A DNA stretch of 64,000 bases from Mycobacterium kyorinense. GTDB taxonomy: Bacteria; Actinomycetota; Actinomycetes; Mycobacteriales; Mycobacteriaceae. The stretch spans positions 1 through 64,000 of the forward strand of contig NZ_LZKJ01000166.1 in NCBI RefSeq assembly GCF_001672775.1, written 5' to 3'. How positions within the stretch are numbered: the first letter of the stretch is position 1; every line of letters begins with the position of its first letter. The notes beneath the pieces are model-generated. The model saw only the letters and a list, made by a program, of their open reading frames with translations, was not told the origin of the DNA and made no database searches. Shown here piece after piece: positions 9,910 to 20,143 of this stretch. Position numbers and translations under genes: made by a program.

Positions 9910-11283
9910 TCAGCTGCTGCTGGCGTGGGTCACGAAGCGTGCCACGGCCGCTGGATTCGCAGCAGGGTGGGTGTGCAGGTATGCCGCATGCACCCCGCCG
10001 TGGACGGCACCGTCGCGCACGGTGTCCGTGGCGGGCCCGTGGTACACCCATGCCGGTTGATAGGCGTCGACGAATGTGACTGCGCTGCGGTGGAATTCGT
10101 GTCCTGTCACACGCTGGCCGGTGCCGTAGAGCGGCGAATCGGCGACGGCGACCGCGTCGTGATACCCCAAGGTCAGTTGCTCGGTGAACCGGGCCGACGC
10201 GGCCAGGACTCCGCACATCGGGTAGCCGTCGAGTTCGGAAACCAGGTACACCAACCCGGCGCATTCGGCATGCACCGGCGCCCCGGCGGCGGCCAGTACG
10301 CCGATCTGGCGGCGGGCGAGTTCGTTGGCCGACAGTTCGGCGGCGAACTGCTCAGGGAAGCCGCCGGGCAACAGCACCGCGTCGGTGTTGTCGGGCAACG
10401 AATCGACCAGCGGATCGAATTCGACGACCGCGGCACCGGCGGCGCGGAGGAGCTCGGCGTGTTCGGCGTAGCCGAAACTGAATGCCTTGCCGCTGGCCAA
10501 CGCGACGGTGACCGGCTCGGTGACCGCTCCGGTGACCGCTTCGCCCACCGCGGCCGCCGGATCCCACGGCGGATCGGTGACCGCCGTAGCGGCGGCTGCG
10601 ACGACGGCACCGATATCGACATAGCGGGCGATCATGGCCGTCATCGCCTCGACCGCGGCCCGGGCCCGACGGCCGTATTCGGCCGCGGTAACCAGGCCCA
10701 GATACCGTGTGGGTACTTCGATTTCGTCACGACGCGGAATCGCGCCCAGCACCGGAATGCCGGCATGTTCGCAGGCCTGCCGCAGCACCTGTTCATGTCT
10801 GGGCGAGCCGACCCGGTTCAGCACCACACCGGCGATGCGGACACCACTGTCGAACGTCGAAAAGCCATGCAGCAGAGCCGCAACGCTATGGCTTTGTCCC
10901 CGGGCGTCGACCACTAAGACAACCGGGGCTTTCAGCAGGCCGGCGACATGGGCGGTAGATCCGGTGGGCGGCACGGTCGCCGACGCCTCGATGCGCCCGT
11001 CGAAAAGCCCCATCACGCCTTCGACGACCGCGATGTCGGCGTCGGCGGCGCCATGGCCGTAGAGCGGGCCGACGAGCTGCTCGCCCACCAAAACCGGGTC
11101 CAGGTTGCGGCCCGGACGTCCGGCTGCCATGGCGTGGTAGCCGGGGTCGATGAAGTCGGGGCCTACTTTGAAGGGCGCGACGACATGGCCCGCTTGCCGC
11201 AGTGCACCGATCAGACCCGTTGCGACGGTGGTCTTTCCGCTTCCCGAGGACGGAGCGGCGATGACGACGGCAGGCGTGCTCAC
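9910..11283 (-). CDS. cobB: Cobyrinic / hydrogenobyrinic acid a,c-diamide synthase
   Basis: 457 aa from GTG 11283 (protein opens MSTPAVVIAAPSSGSGKTT), the length of M. tuberculosis CobB; 44 further upstream codons are open but unlike the family. The N-terminal P-loop-like GSGKTTVATGLIGALR and KVGPDFIDPGYH are followed by a class I glutaminase domain with the nucleophile Cys in HAECAGLVYLVSEL. It amidates the a and c side chains of the corrin ring using glutamine and ATP. Follows cobO at 94 bases on the same strand. Confidence 0.95.
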   Translation of the reverse strand: MSTPAVVIAAPSSGSGKTTVATGLIGALRQAGHVVAPFKVGPDFIDPGYHAMAAGRPGRNLDPVLVGEQLVGPLYGHGAADADIAVVEGVMGLFDGRIEASATVPPTGSTAHVAGLLKAPVVLVVDARGQSHSVAALLHGFSTFDSGVRIAGVVLNRVGSPRHEQVLRQACEHAGIPVLGAIPRRDEIEVPTRYLGLVTAAEYGRRARAAVEAMTAMIARYVDIGAVVAAAATAVTDPPWDPAAAVGEAVTGAVTEPVTVALASGKAFSFGYAEHAELLRAAGAAVVEFDPLVDSLPDNTDAVLLPGGFPEQFAAELSANELARRQIGVLAAAGAPVHAECAGLVYLVSELDGYPMCGVLAASARFTEQLTLGYHDAVAVADSPLYGTGQRVTGHEFHRSAVTFVDAYQPAWVYHGPATDTVRDGAVHGGVHAAYLHTHPAANPAAVARFVTHASSS

Positions 11284-11377
11284 GCCGGTCGCCAACGCCG
11301 CGAGCGTGCGCAAATACGGGTTTCTAGCCGGCGTGTCGACCGGGGACACGCACGCTCGCGCGAGACGGGGGGCGGCC

Positions 11378-11992
11378 TTACCACTCGATGCCCTTCTGGC
11401 CCTTGCGCCCAGCATCCATCGGGTGCCTGATCTTGGTCATTTCGGTGACCAGGTCAGCCGCGTCGACCAGCCTCGGCGGGGCGTCGCGGCCGGTGATCAC
11501 CACATGTTGGTGGCCCGGCCGCGACAGCAGGACATCGACCACCTCGTCGACGTCGACCCACCCCCACTTCAGCGGATACGTGAACTCGTCGAGCACGTAG
11601 AAGTCGTGTCGCTGTTGCGCCAGCCGACGGGTGATCTCGGCCCAACCGTCGGCGGCCGCCGCGGCGTGATCGTCGTCGCTGCCGGCCTTCCGCGACCACG
11701 ACCAGCCGGCGCCCATTTTGTGCCATTCCACGGCTCCACCGACGCCGCGCTCGTCGTGCAACCGGCCCAGCTCGCGAAATGCCGCCTCCTCGCCGACCTT
11801 CCATTTGGCGCTCTTGACGAATTGGAACACCGCGACGTTGAGCCCGGAATTCCACGCCCGCAACGCCATTCCGAATGCGGCGGTCGACTTTCCCTTACCC
11901 GCTCCGGTGTGCACGGCCAGCACCGGCGTGTTGCGCCGGGCCCGCGTGGTCAGCCCGTCGTCGGGAATCTGAAGTGGGCGGCCCTGTGGCAT
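11378..11992 (-). CDS. cobO: Cob(I)alamin adenosyltransferase (CobO/CobA type)
   Basis: 204 aa. The Walker A loop GAGKGKST is near residues 30-37; the family sequence VVITGRDAPPRLVDAADLVTEM and the end GQKGIEW are typical. It adenosylates the corrinoid cobalt in de novo synthesis and salvage of B12. It sits between the chelatase-like gene (19 bases upstream) and cobB, an order shared with Rv2848c-Rv2850c. Confidence 0.96.
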   Translation of the reverse strand: MPQGRPLQIPDDGLTTRARRNTPVLAVHTGAGKGKSTAAFGMALRAWNSGLNVAVFQFVKSAKWKVGEEAAFRELGRLHDERGVGGAVEWHKMGAGWSWSRKAGSDDDHAAAAADGWAEITRRLAQQRHDFYVLDEFTYPLKWGWVDVDEVVDVLLSRPGHQHVVITGRDAPPRLVDAADLVTEMTKIRHPMDAGRKGQKGIEW

Positions 11993-12011
11993 GACTAGTT
12001 CACCCTCGAGC

Positions 12012-13832
12012 TCAGGCGGCGCCGCGCACGGCCTGGGTCAGATAGTCGGCCCGCAGCTGCTCCAATCGCAGTGTGGGCGCGCCCAATTGGACCGCCAGCC
12101 GCTCGGCCAGTCCCAGCCGCACAAACGACGTCTCGCAGTCCACCACTACCGCGGCGGCGCCTTCGGCGACCAGCAGTGCGGCCGCAGCGCGGCTGCGGCC
12201 CAACGGATCTACGCCCGACGTGGCCCGCCCGTCGGTGAGCACCACCACCAGCGGGCGGCGCGCCCGATCGCGAACCTTCTCGCGAAGCACCAGCTCGCGG
12301 GCGGCCAGCAGCCCTTCGGCCAGCGGCGTCTTGCCGCCGGTGTCGAACCGGGCCAGCCGGCGCGCGGCGATGTGCGCCGACGTCGTCGGCGGCAATAGCA
12401 GCTGCGCCCCCTGGTGGCGGAACGTGATCACGGCGACCTTGTCGCGCCGCTGATAGGCGTCGCGCAGCAGCGACAAGGTCGCCCCGCTGACCGCCGCCAA
12501 CCGATCGCGGGCGGCCATCGAACCCGAGGCGTCGACGACGAAGATCACCAGGTTGCCTTCGCGGCCCTCCCGGACCGCACGGCGCACATCATCGGGCCGT
12601 AGCCGAAGCCGATTCCCGCCGTCAGCATGCTCAGCGGCGGCCAACACGGTGGCGAACAGGTGCAGACCGTGGCCAGCGGCGACGTCGTCGGTGGCGGCCA
12701 CCACGGCGCCGGAGGTGTTGCGGGCACGCGATCGGCGGCCCGGCGCGCCCGCACCCACGCCCGGCACGGTCAGGGCGCGGGTCCGGAAGGTCGCCGACGG
12801 TGGCGCGCTGGGCTTCGGCGTAGACGGTTGGCTTGGTGAATTCCGTTGTGGGGCTTCGTCGCTGGCGCTCTGCCCGCCGCCCGGCGGATCGGGATCGGGA
12901 TCCGGATCGCCGGCTTGCTGTAGCGCTTCGTCGAGTTGTCCAGGGTCGATGCCGGGATCGTCGAACGGGTCGCGGCGCCGCCGGTGCGGCAACGCCAGCT
13001 CGGCGGCCACCCGGATGTCCTGCTCGTCGACGTCGCGGCTGCCCCGCCAGGCGGCGTGGGCGACGGCGGTGCGGGCCACCACCAGATCGGCGCGCATCCC
13101 GTCGACGTCGAACGCCGCGCACAGCGCCGCGATGCGGCGCAACTCGTTGTCCGGCAGTACGACGTCGTCGAGCAGTCGGCGGGCAGCGGCGATCCGGCGG
13201 GCCAGCTCGGCATCGGCGGCGGCATACCGGTCGGCGAATCCGTCCGGGTCGGCCTCGTATGCCATCCGCTGTTGGATGACCTGCACCCGCACGTCGACAT
13301 CACGCGAGGCGTGCACGTCGACCGTCAGCCCGAAGCGGTCCAGCAGTTGTGGGCGCAACTCACCCTCTTCTGGGTTCATCGTGCCGATCAACACGAACCG
13401 GGCCTCGTGGGAGTGTGAGATCCCGTCGCGTTCGATGTGCACCCGTCCCATCGCGGCGGCGTCGAGCAGCAGGTCGACCAGGTGGTCATGCAGCAGGTTG
13501 ACCTCGTCGACGTAGAGCACACCGCCGTGGGCGCGGGCCAGCAGCCCGGGCGAAAACGCGTGCTCGCCGTCGCGCAGCACCCGCTGCAGATCCAGCGAGC
13601 CGATCACCCGGTCCTCGGTCGCGCCGATCGGCAGTTCCACCAGCCGGGCGTCGGTGCCCTCCGTCGCGGCGGCTGACAGCAGCGCGCCGAGACCTCGCAC
13701 GGCGGTGGACTTCGCGGTGCCCTTTTCGCCGCGGATCAGCACCCCGCCGATCTCGGGGCGCACCGCGCACAGGATCAACGCCAGCCGCAGCTGCTCATGG
13801 CCGACGATCGCGCTGAACGGGTAGGGCTTCAC
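12012..13832 (-). CDS. Magnesium-chelatase-like AAA+/VWA protein (ChlI-ChlD fusion, Rv2850c-like)
   Basis: 606 aa. The AAA+ ATPase module has Walker [10 protein letters not shown] (35-43) and a ChlI-type VYVDEVNLL-like Walker B near residue 115. A Pro/Ser-rich linker (about 310-375) leads to a C-terminal von Willebrand A domain with a MIDAS motif DASGS in [17 protein letters not shown]. In cobalamin producers such proteins resemble CobN-partner cobalt chelatase subunits, so its place beside cobO suggests cobalt insertion; no CobN is present in the window. The GTG start overlaps the upstream stop as GTGA. Confidence 0.85.
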   Translation of the reverse strand: MKPYPFSAIVGHEQLRLALILCAVRPEIGGVLIRGEKGTAKSTAVRGLGALLSAAATEGTDARLVELPIGATEDRVIGSLDLQRVLRDGEHAFSPGLLARAHGGVLYVDEVNLLHDHLVDLLLDAAAMGRVHIERDGISHSHEARFVLIGTMNPEEGELRPQLLDRFGLTVDVHASRDVDVRVQVIQQRMAYEADPDGFADRYAAADAELARRIAAARRLLDDVVLPDNELRRIAALCAAFDVDGMRADLVVARTAVAHAAWRGSRDVDEQDIRVAAELALPHRRRRDPFDDPGIDPGQLDEALQQAGDPDPDPDPPGGGQSASDEAPQRNSPSQPSTPKPSAPPSATFRTRALTVPGVGAGAPGRRSRARNTSGAVVAATDDVAAGHGLHLFATVLAAAEHADGGNRLRLRPDDVRRAVREGREGNLVIFVVDASGSMAARDRLAAVSGATLSLLRDAYQRRDKVAVITFRHQGAQLLLPPTTSAHIAARRLARFDTGGKTPLAEGLLAARELVLREKVRDRARRPLVVVLTDGRATSGVDPLGRSRAAAALLVAEGAAAVVVDCETSFVRLGLAERLAVQLGAPTLRLEQLRADYLTQAVRGAA

Positions 13833-14284
13833 GGCCCACCCGGCCTGAGCATCGGCACATGCGGAATACCGTCCTCGACGAAGTCATCGCCGTCGCGGAC
13901 GAAGCCGTGCTGGGCGTACATCTCGGCGAGGTAGGCCTGGGCGTCGATACGGCACGGGTAGTCGCCTACCTCCGCCAACGCGGCTTGCAGCAGCCGGGTG
14001 GTGTGACCTTGCCCGCGGACGTTGCGCTTGGTGCACAACCGGCCGATCCGGAACGCCTTGTGCCCGCCGGCGTGCTCCTCCATCAGCCGCAGCGTACAGA
14101 TCACCGTGCCGTCGGGCTCTTCCAGCCAGAAATGCCGGGTTTCGGCGCGCAGGTCTCGCCCGTCCAGTTCGGGATAGGGGCAGGCCTGCTCGACGACGAA
14201 GACTTCCACCCGTAGCTTGAGCAGTTCGTAGAGGGTCAGCGCGTCAAGGTCTTTGGCCCACGCTCGGCGCAGCGCGGCGGTCAT
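13829..14284 (-). CDS. ElaA-type GNAT N-acetyltransferase (Rv2851c-like)
   Basis: 151 aa from ATG 14284, which overlaps the mqo stop as ATGA; a GTG ten codons earlier lies inside mqo and is unlikely. GNAT features are [21 protein letters not shown] (acetyl-CoA loop) and the ElaA signature [15 protein letters not shown]. The substrate is unknown. It is coupled on both sides (mqo before, chelatase-like protein after), but no metabolic link is evident. Confidence 0.9.
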   Translation of the reverse strand: MTAALRRAWAKDLDALTLYELLKLRVEVFVVEQACPYPELDGRDLRAETRHFWLEEPDGTVICTLRLMEEHAGGHKAFRIGRLCTKRNVRGQGHTTRLLQAALAEVGDYPCRIDAQAYLAEMYAQHGFVRDGDDFVEDGIPHVPMLRPGGP

Positions 14285-15744
14285 AGCTCCAACACCTTTG
14301 TGCCCCATGCCCACACCTCGTCAAACAGCGCCGGCTCGCGTGACAGCGCGGTGCCCAGCGAGGGCACCATCTGTTTGAGCGTCGGCAGCCACGACTGGTA
14401 GCGGTCGGGAAAGCAGCGCTGCAGCACATCGAGCATCGCCGACACGGCTGTCGAGGCGCCCGGCGAGGCGCCCAACAGGCCGGCGATGCTGCCGTCGGAG
14501 GCCGTCAACACCGTGGTGTCGAACTCGAGCTTTCCGCGGCGGATCACCTGCACCCGTTGGCCGGCCGCCACGGTCTGCCAGTCGGAATCGACTGCGCTGG
14601 GCGCGAACTGGCGCAGCGCATCCACGCGGGCGGGGTGGGTGAGCTGCACCTGCCCGAGCAGGTAGTTGACCAGTTTCCGGTTCCCCAACCCGGCGCCGAC
14701 CATCGACAACAGGTTGTCCGGCTTGACCGACCGCGCCAGGTCGGAGACACGGCCGTGCTTGAGGAACTTCGTCGACCAATCCGCGAACGGCCCGAACAGC
14801 AGCCACGGTTTGCCGTTGACGATCCGCACGTCCAGATGCGGCGCCGTCACACCGGGCGCGCCGGACGCGGGCATGCCGTACACCTTGGCGCGGTGGCCCT
14901 CGACCAGGGCGGGGTTGGCGCTGCGCAAAAACCGCCCGCCGATGGGAAAGCCGCCGAAGCCCTTCGCCTCCTTGATCCCGGACCGCTGGAGCAGCCGCAG
15001 CGCCTCGCCGCCGGCCCCGACGAACACGAATTTCGCGTGGAGCTTGCGGCTTTGGCCGGTGCGGCGGTTGCGGATCGTCAGCGACCAACCGCCCTGGCGT
15101 CGTCGGGAGAGATTTCGCACCTCATGCCCGAACAGGGCGGTGGTGCCGGCCTGCACCGCATAACCGATGAGCTGTCGCGTCAGGGCACCGAAGTCGATAT
15201 CGGCGCCGTCGGCGGCCCAGTTCAGCCCCACTGGCCGGCTGAAGTCGCGCCCAGCGGCCATCAGCGGCAACCGGCGGGCGAACTCGTGCGCATCCTCGAT
15301 CAACTCGGTGCGCGCGAACAGCGGGTTGTCCGACAGCGCTTGCCGGCGCCGTCGCAGGTAGTCGACTTCGTCGGCGCCCTGCACAAAGCTGACGTGCGGA
15401 ACCGGGTTGAGGAAACCGCGCACGTCGGTGAGGATGCCGTTTTCCACCGCGTAGGCCAGGAACTGGCGGGTGACCTGGAACTGCTCGTTGACGCGCACCG
15501 CTTTGCTGACGTCGATCGAGCCGTCTCGATCGGGGGTGTAGAAGAGTTCGCAGAGCCCGGCGTGGCCGGTGCCGGCGTTGTTCCACGAGCCGCTGCTTTC
15601 GGCGGCGGCGGCGTCGAGCCGTTCGACCAGGGTGATCGACCAACCCGGTTCGAGCCGCCGCAGCAGCGCGCCCACGGTGGCGCTCATGATGCCCGCTCCC
15701 ACCAGCACGACGTCGGCCTTCGCGGTTGTAGCGGAGTCGGACAC
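14281..15744 (-). CDS. mqo: Malate:quinone oxidoreductase
   Basis: 487 aa. The FAD-binding motif [17 protein letters not shown] is at the N-terminus, followed by [21 protein letters not shown], both diagnostic of Mqo. It is a membrane-associated flavoprotein that oxidises malate to oxaloacetate and reduces menaquinone. The start is GTG 15744 with a weak GAAGGA upstream. It is the first gene of the run that continues through cobO, cobB and cysG. The 107-base gap to the divergent hydrolase should hold both promoters. Confidence 0.96.
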   Translation of the reverse strand: MSDSATTAKADVVLVGAGIMSATVGALLRRLEPGWSITLVERLDAAAAESSGSWNNAGTGHAGLCELFYTPDRDGSIDVSKAVRVNEQFQVTRQFLAYAVENGILTDVRGFLNPVPHVSFVQGADEVDYLRRRRQALSDNPLFARTELIEDAHEFARRLPLMAAGRDFSRPVGLNWAADGADIDFGALTRQLIGYAVQAGTTALFGHEVRNLSRRRQGGWSLTIRNRRTGQSRKLHAKFVFVGAGGEALRLLQRSGIKEAKGFGGFPIGGRFLRSANPALVEGHRAKVYGMPASGAPGVTAPHLDVRIVNGKPWLLFGPFADWSTKFLKHGRVSDLARSVKPDNLLSMVGAGLGNRKLVNYLLGQVQLTHPARVDALRQFAPSAVDSDWQTVAAGQRVQVIRRGKLEFDTTVLTASDGSIAGLLGASPGASTAVSAMLDVLQRCFPDRYQSWLPTLKQMVPSLGTALSREPALFDEVWAWGTKVLEL

Positions 15745-15851
15745 CGGAGGTTTGTCCTTCGTCGTGGAGCGGCTGTACCGGTCCTCAGGCTATCCCGGCA
15801 CGGCTGCGGGCCAGCCGGGTAATCGAGACCGCAGGTCTTAAGCTGGCGAAC

Positions 15852-16856
15852 GTGACTGGCTGGCAGCGCGATGTCCTGCCCGGTTACTGGCAGCGCACGA
15901 TCCCGCTGGGCGGTGATCCTGACGGCGAGGGAGACGTCGTCGCGACGCTGATCCGACGCGGCGAGGCCGCTGCCGTGCCGCACGCTGTGCTGGCCATGCA
16001 CGGCTACACCGACTACTTCTTCAACACTGCGCTGGCCGATCACTTCGCCGACCGCGGCTTCGCGTTCTACGCCCTCGACCTACGTAAATGCGGACGTTCG
16101 TGGCGGCCGGGCCAAACCCCGCACTTCACCACCGACCTGAGGTGCTACGACGCCGAACTTGACCACGCCCTGGGCGTCATCCGCGAGGACACCGACGCCG
16201 CTCGGGTGCTGGTGTGCGGGCATTCCGCCGGCGGGCTCATCGTGTCGCTGTGGCTGGACCGGCTGCGCCGGCGGGGCGCCACCGTCCGCGCCGGTGTCGG
16301 TGGCCTGGTGCTCAACAGCCCCTTGCTCGACTTGCCCGGCGCCGCGGTGCTGCGCTGGGCGGTGACCTCTGCGCTGATCGCAGCCATCGCGCGGGTCAGC
16401 AAAACCCGGGTGGCCCGCGGGCCGGGCCAAGGCGGCTACGGCGCCAGCCTGCACACCAGCTATCACGGCGAGTTCGACTACGACCTGCAGTGGAAGCCGC
16501 TGGGGGGCTTCCCGATCACCTTCGGGTGGCTGCACGCGGTCCGCCGCGGACAGGCCCGGCTGCACCGCGGGCTCGACGTCGGTGTGCCCAACTTGATCCT
16601 GCGCTCAGACCACAGCGTCGCCGAAACCGCCGACCCGGCGGCTCTGCAATGCGGCGACGCGGTGCTCGACGTCAGCCACATCGCCCGGTGGGCCGGCTGC
16701 ATCGGTAACCGCAGCAGCATCGTCCCGATTACCGACGCCAAACACGACGTGTTCCTGTCCATGCCGCAGCCTCGCCAGGCGGCCTACCGCCAGCTGGACA
16801 GCTGGCTCGACCACTACCTCGGCGCCGCCGAACCGGTACCGTCACAGAACGGATGA
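15852..16856 (+). CDS. Alpha/beta hydrolase, lysophospholipase-like (Rv2854-like)
   Basis: 334 aa from GTG 15852. The nucleophile elbow GHSAGG places the Ser at residue 125; AMHGYTDYFFNTALADHF matches the serine aminopeptidase/monoglyceride-lipase fold and the candidate catalytic His is in DAKHDVFLS near residue 300. It probably cleaves an ester of a lipid, but the substrate is unknown. Four bases separate its stop from mtr, so the two are likely one transcript. Confidence 0.85.
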   Translation: MTGWQRDVLPGYWQRTIPLGGDPDGEGDVVATLIRRGEAAAVPHAVLAMHGYTDYFFNTALADHFADRGFAFYALDLRKCGRSWRPGQTPHFTTDLRCYDAELDHALGVIREDTDAARVLVCGHSAGGLIVSLWLDRLRRRGATVRAGVGGLVLNSPLLDLPGAAVLRWAVTSALIAAIARVSKTRVARGPGQGGYGASLHTSYHGEFDYDLQWKPLGGFPITFGWLHAVRRGQARLHRGLDVGVPNLILRSDHSVAETADPAALQCGDAVLDVSHIARWAGCIGNRSSIVPITDAKHDVFLSMPQPRQAAYRQLDSWLDHYLGAAEPVPSQNG

Positions 16857-16860
16857 CGAC

Positions 16861-18240
16861 ATGGAAACCTACGACCTCGCGATCATCGGAACCGGTTCGG
16901 GCAACAGCGTTCTCGACGAACGTTATGCCGGCAAACGAGTGGCGATCTGCGAACAGGGCGTCTTCGGTGGCACCTGCCTCAACGTAGGATGTATCCCGAC
17001 CAAGATGTTCGTCTACGCCGCCGAGGTTGCCCAAACCATCCGCGGCGCAGCGCGTTACGGTGTCGACGCGCACATCGACGGTGTGCGGTGGGACGACATC
17101 GTCTCACGCATTTTCGGGCGCATCGACCCGATCGGGATCAGCGGCGAGGATTATCGGCGGGCCTCCCCCAATGTCGACGTGTATGGGCGCCACACGCGTT
17201 TCGGCCCGGTTCAGCCCGACGGGCGTTACCTGCTGCGCACCGACGACGGCGACGAGTTCACCGCCGACCAAGTGGTGATCGCCGCGGGATCGCGGCCGGT
17301 TGCGCCGCCGGCCGTGCTCGAGTGCGGCGTCGAATACCACACCAGCGACACGATCATGCGCATCGCCGAGTTGCCCGAGCACCTGGTGATCATCGGCGGC
17401 GGTTTCGTGGCAGCCGAATTCGCACACATCTTCTCCGCGCTCGGCGTCCGGATCACACTCGTGATCCGGGGCGGCACGCTGCTGCGGCACTTGGACGACA
17501 CGCTGTGCGAGCGCTTCACCCGCATCGCCTCGACCAAATGGGAACTACGCACCCATCGCAACGTCGTCGACGCCAGTCGTGACCGCTCAGGCATTGTGCT
17601 CGAACTCGACGACGACTCCACGCTGAGCGCCGACGCGGTGCTGGTCGCCACCGGCCGGATACCCAATGGCGATCTGCTCGACGCGGAGCAGGCCGGGATC
17701 GACGTTGCGCACAGCCGCATTGTGGTCGACGAATTCCAACGGACCTCGGCCCGTAACGTTTTCGCGCTCGGGGATGTTTCCTCCCCGTATGAGCTCAAGC
17801 ATGTGGCCAACCACGAGGCGCGCGTCGTGCAACACAATCTGCTCTGCGACTGGGATGACACCGAGGCGATGATGGCCACCGACCATCGCTACGTGCCTTC
17901 GGCGGTGTTCACCGATCCGCAGATCGCCAGTGTGGGCTTTACCGAGAATCAAGCGGTGGCAAAGGGTTTCGACGTGTCGGTCAAGGTGCAGGACTACGGC
18001 GATGTGGCCTACGGCTGGGCGATGGAGGACACCACCGGCATTGTCAAGCTCGTCGCCGAATGCGGCAGCGGGCGGCTACTGGGCGCCCACATCATGGGCC
18101 ATCAAGCATCCTCGATCATTCAGCCACTGATCCAGGCAATGAGTTTCGGACTGACGGCCGATCAGATGGCTCGCGGCCAGTACTGGATTCACCCGGCGCT
18201 GCCCGAGGTGGTGGAAAACGCCCTACTCGGACTGAGCTGA
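16861..18240 (+). CDS. mtr: Mycothione reductase
   Basis: 459 aa, class I flavoprotein disulfide reductase. The redox cysteines are C39 and C44 in GGTCLNVGCIPTK; the NADPH motif is VIIGGGFVAAEFAHIF; the catalytic His-Glu pair is in WIHPALPEVVENAL near the C-terminus. It reduces mycothiol disulfide, keeping the mycobacterial thiol buffer reduced. The 3' end overlaps the convergent Fur-family gene by 18 bases. Confidence 0.97.
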   Translation: METYDLAIIGTGSGNSVLDERYAGKRVAICEQGVFGGTCLNVGCIPTKMFVYAAEVAQTIRGAARYGVDAHIDGVRWDDIVSRIFGRIDPIGISGEDYRRASPNVDVYGRHTRFGPVQPDGRYLLRTDDGDEFTADQVVIAAGSRPVAPPAVLECGVEYHTSDTIMRIAELPEHLVIIGGGFVAAEFAHIFSALGVRITLVIRGGTLLRHLDDTLCERFTRIASTKWELRTHRNVVDASRDRSGIVLELDDDSTLSADAVLVATGRIPNGDLLDAEQAGIDVAHSRIVVDEFQRTSARNVFALGDVSSPYELKHVANHEARVVQHNLLCDWDDTEAMMATDHRYVPSAVFTDPQIASVGFTENQAVAKGFDVSVKVQDYGDVAYGWAMEDTTGIVKLVAECGSGRLLGAHIMGHQASSIIQPLIQAMSFGLTADQMARGQYWIHPALPEVVENALLGLS

Positions 18241-18711
18241 CCCCGTCCGGTCGCCGGACTGGCACGCCGGGCACAGGCCGTGCAAGGTCAGACCGGCGCG
18301 TTCGGACAGGCTGAACGAACTGCCTTCCATCGCATGCTCGAGCGCCGAGCTCAACTGCTGGGCGGGCACTTCGATGATCGAGCCGCACCGGGTGCACACG
18401 GCGTGATGGTGCGGATCCTCGGCCAGGCCGTAGGTGGTGACCCCGCCCTCGAGGGTCAAAGCGTGCAATACGCCCTGCTCGACCAGGGTGGTCACCGTGC
18501 GGTAAATCGTCGCCAGGTCTGGCGGCTGTTCACCGGCGGGCAGACATTCGCGTAGCCGTTGGTCGATCTCGGCTACCGACAAATGACCGTGAACCGGCTC
18601 GAGCACGGCCAACACCGCGATCCGGGACGCCATCCGCCGCAGCCCATGTGCGCGCAGCAACTCGCCGATCCGCTCGGTGACCGTCGGATCCAGGGCGGAT
18701 GGCTTGGTCAC
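18223..18711 (-). CDS. Fur-family metalloregulator, candidate nickel sensor (Nur-like)
   Basis: 162 aa from GTG 18711. A winged helix with the Fur recognition region PPDLATIYRTVTTLVEQG precedes the dimer domain. Zn-binding pairs are C106/C109 (CTRC) and C147/C150 (CPAC); a His cluster DPHHH lies at 99-103. Fur, Zur, Nur and PerR are hard to separate by eye. The nearby nicT gene carries two Nur-box-like operators (20039-20077), which favours a nickel-responsive repressor; this is an inference. The 82-base gap to the divergent phosphodiesterase contains no such box. The gene overlaps the end of mtr. Confidence 0.85.
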   Translation of the reverse strand: MTKPSALDPTVTERIGELLRAHGLRRMASRIAVLAVLEPVHGHLSVAEIDQRLRECLPAGEQPPDLATIYRTVTTLVEQGVLHALTLEGGVTTYGLAEDPHHHAVCTRCGSIIEVPAQQLSSALEHAMEGSSFSLSERAGLTLHGLCPACQSGDRTGSAQSE

Positions 18712-18793
18712 TTCTTCAGTATGCGCGCACCCGATGGCCGAATCGCGCCAATGAACAGGATCGGGGGTTCCGGAAGCTGCCAGACTGAGCGTC

Positions 18794-19981
18794 GTGCCGA
18801 ACTTGCCGCGGGGTTCCATTTGCGACGACCCGCTGCGCCCGGCTTCGCCGCGCTTGCGATCGCCGCGGGGTTCCATTTGCGACGTGCTGCCCGCCGCTGC
18901 TGCGCTGCTGTCAGCGCCGGAAGCCGTCGACGCGCTGGGGATCACCGAAACGGTCGGCGACGTGCGCCGCGTCGCGGTCATCCTCGTCGACGGGATGGGC
19001 TGGCATCTGCTGCCGGAGCTGGCGGGGAGCGCTCCGCTGCTCGCGTCGACTCTGGCCGGCGAGGTGGGACGGCTGCAGGAACTGTCGTGCACATTCCCGT
19101 CGACGACACCCACGAGCCTGGTTTCCCTGGGCACCGGGGTCCCGCCGGGCCGGCACGGTGTTTTGGGTTTCACCGTCAAGCTGCCGGGCACCGATCGAGT
19201 GCTGCACCATATCGTTTGGCGCGACAGCCCATCGCCCGCCCGGTGGCAGCCCGTTCCGACGTGGTTCGAACGGCTGGCCGCGGCGGGCATCAGCGCGCGG
19301 GCGGTGCTGCCGGCCGCATTCATCGGCAGCGGCCTCACCGAAGCGGCCTACCGCGGCGCGGACTTCCGTCCGGCGAACCCGGGCGACGACTACGCGCAGC
19401 GGGTGGCCGACGAGCTCGCGGCAAGCCCGGGCCTGGTCTACGGCTACACCGCCGCCCTCGACACCGCGGCGCATGTGTTCGGAATCGGGTCGCCGGAGTG
19501 GCACGGCGCCGCCGGTTACGTCGACGCGCTGCTCACCCGACTGGTCGAGGCGCTGCCCGCGGATGCGGCGCTGCTAGTGACGGCCGACCATGGCGGCCTG
19601 AACGTCCCCGCGGGCGCCCGAATCGATCTGGGAACCGACGCGCACCTAGCTGCCGGCGTACAGGTGGCCGCCGGCGATCCGCGGGTGCGCTACCTGCATA
19701 CCGTCAACGGCGCAGCACCGGACGTCATCGCCGCATGGAGCGAGTTACTTTCCGGGCGCGCCGACGTGCGCAGCCGCGAGGATGCCGTTGCGGCAGGCAT
19801 GTTCGGACCCGTGCACCGCGATCATCTGGACCGGATCGGCGATGTCGTCGTCACCTGCACCGGCGATACGGCGGTGCTGGCCACCGGCTTCGAACCGCCG
19901 GAAGTGGCACAGCTGGTCGGATTCCACGGCGCTGCGACGGCTGCCGAACTAGCGATTCCGTTGATCACCTACCGCCGTTAA
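18794..19981 (+). CDS. Alkaline-phosphatase-superfamily phosphodiesterase / nucleotide pyrophosphatase-like protein
   Basis: 395 aa from GTG 18794. Metal-binding positions include the first Asp in VAVILVDGMGWHLL, a Thr nucleophile in FPSTTPTSLVSLGTG and the late DHGG in VTADHGGLNVPAG, as in nucleotide pyrophosphatases and phosphonoacetate hydrolases. The substrate is unknown. The peptide PRGSICD occurs twice near the N-terminus because a 57-bp in-frame segment carrying the dispersed repeat has been inserted (18827-18883). A shorter start at GTG 18884 would leave the repeat untranslated, but the first PRGSICD looks coding. Confidence 0.82.
   Translation: MPNLPRGSICDDPLRPASPRLRSPRGSICDVLPAAAALLSAPEAVDALGITETVGDVRRVAVILVDGMGWHLLPELAGSAPLLASTLAGEVGRLQELSCTFPSTTPTSLVSLGTGVPPGRHGVLGFTVKLPGTDRVLHHIVWRDSPSPARWQPVPTWFERLAAAGISARAVLPAAFIGSGLTEAAYRGADFRPANPGDDYAQRVADELAASPGLVYGYTAALDTAAHVFGIGSPEWHGAAGYVDALLTRLVEALPADAALLVTADHGGLNVPAGARIDLGTDAHLAAGVQVAAGDPRVRYLHTVNGAAPDVIAAWSELLSGRADVRSREDAVAAGMFGPVHRDHLDRIGDVVVTCTGDTAVLATGFEPPEVAQLVGFHGAATAAELAIPLITYRR
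18805..18883. repeat. Dispersed repeat copy flanked by 22-bp direct repeats
   Basis: Identical 22-bp direct repeats at 18805-18826 and 18862-18883 (core CGGGGTTCCATTTGCGAC) flank or partly overlap an inverted copy of the 42-bp repeat seen at 9803-9900 (18825-18863, one C/T difference in the shared part). The period is 57 bp, exactly 19 codons, so the reading frame of the phosphodiesterase is kept. Either an insertion with target duplication or a tandem duplication would explain it. Confidence 0.85.
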
Positions 19982-20038
19982 GCGCGGAAGCAACTGCGCG
20001 GTTGCCACGAAATTCGACAAGCTTCCACAATATTCCAC

Positions 20039-20077
20039 TTGCAAATGATTTGCATTATTACTGCAAATCGTCTGCAT
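20039..20077 (+). promoter_or_regulatory. Two Nur-box-like operators upstream of nicT
   Basis: The first site has TTGCAA (20039-20044), 5 bp, TTGCAT (20050-20055) and contains a perfect 7-1-7 palindrome TGCAAAT g ATTTGCA. The second has CTGCAA (20061-20066), 5 bp, CTGCAT (20072-20077). They are spaced 22 bp, about two helical turns. The Streptomyces Nur box is TTGCAA-N5-TTGCAA. They lie about 67-105 bases before the nicT ATG, a sensible place for repression of nickel uptake. The match is by eye; binding is not shown. Confidence 0.65.
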
Positions 20078-20143
20078 GACGCTTGCCGAAGGATTAACGT
20101 CGTCAGCGGCCGGGGTTTTCTTCTCGCGCGGAGAGGACACGAC

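Noticed and set aside
14557-15822. Long plus-strand frame opposite mqo
   Set aside because: Antisense to a firmly identified gene and without recognisable motifs.
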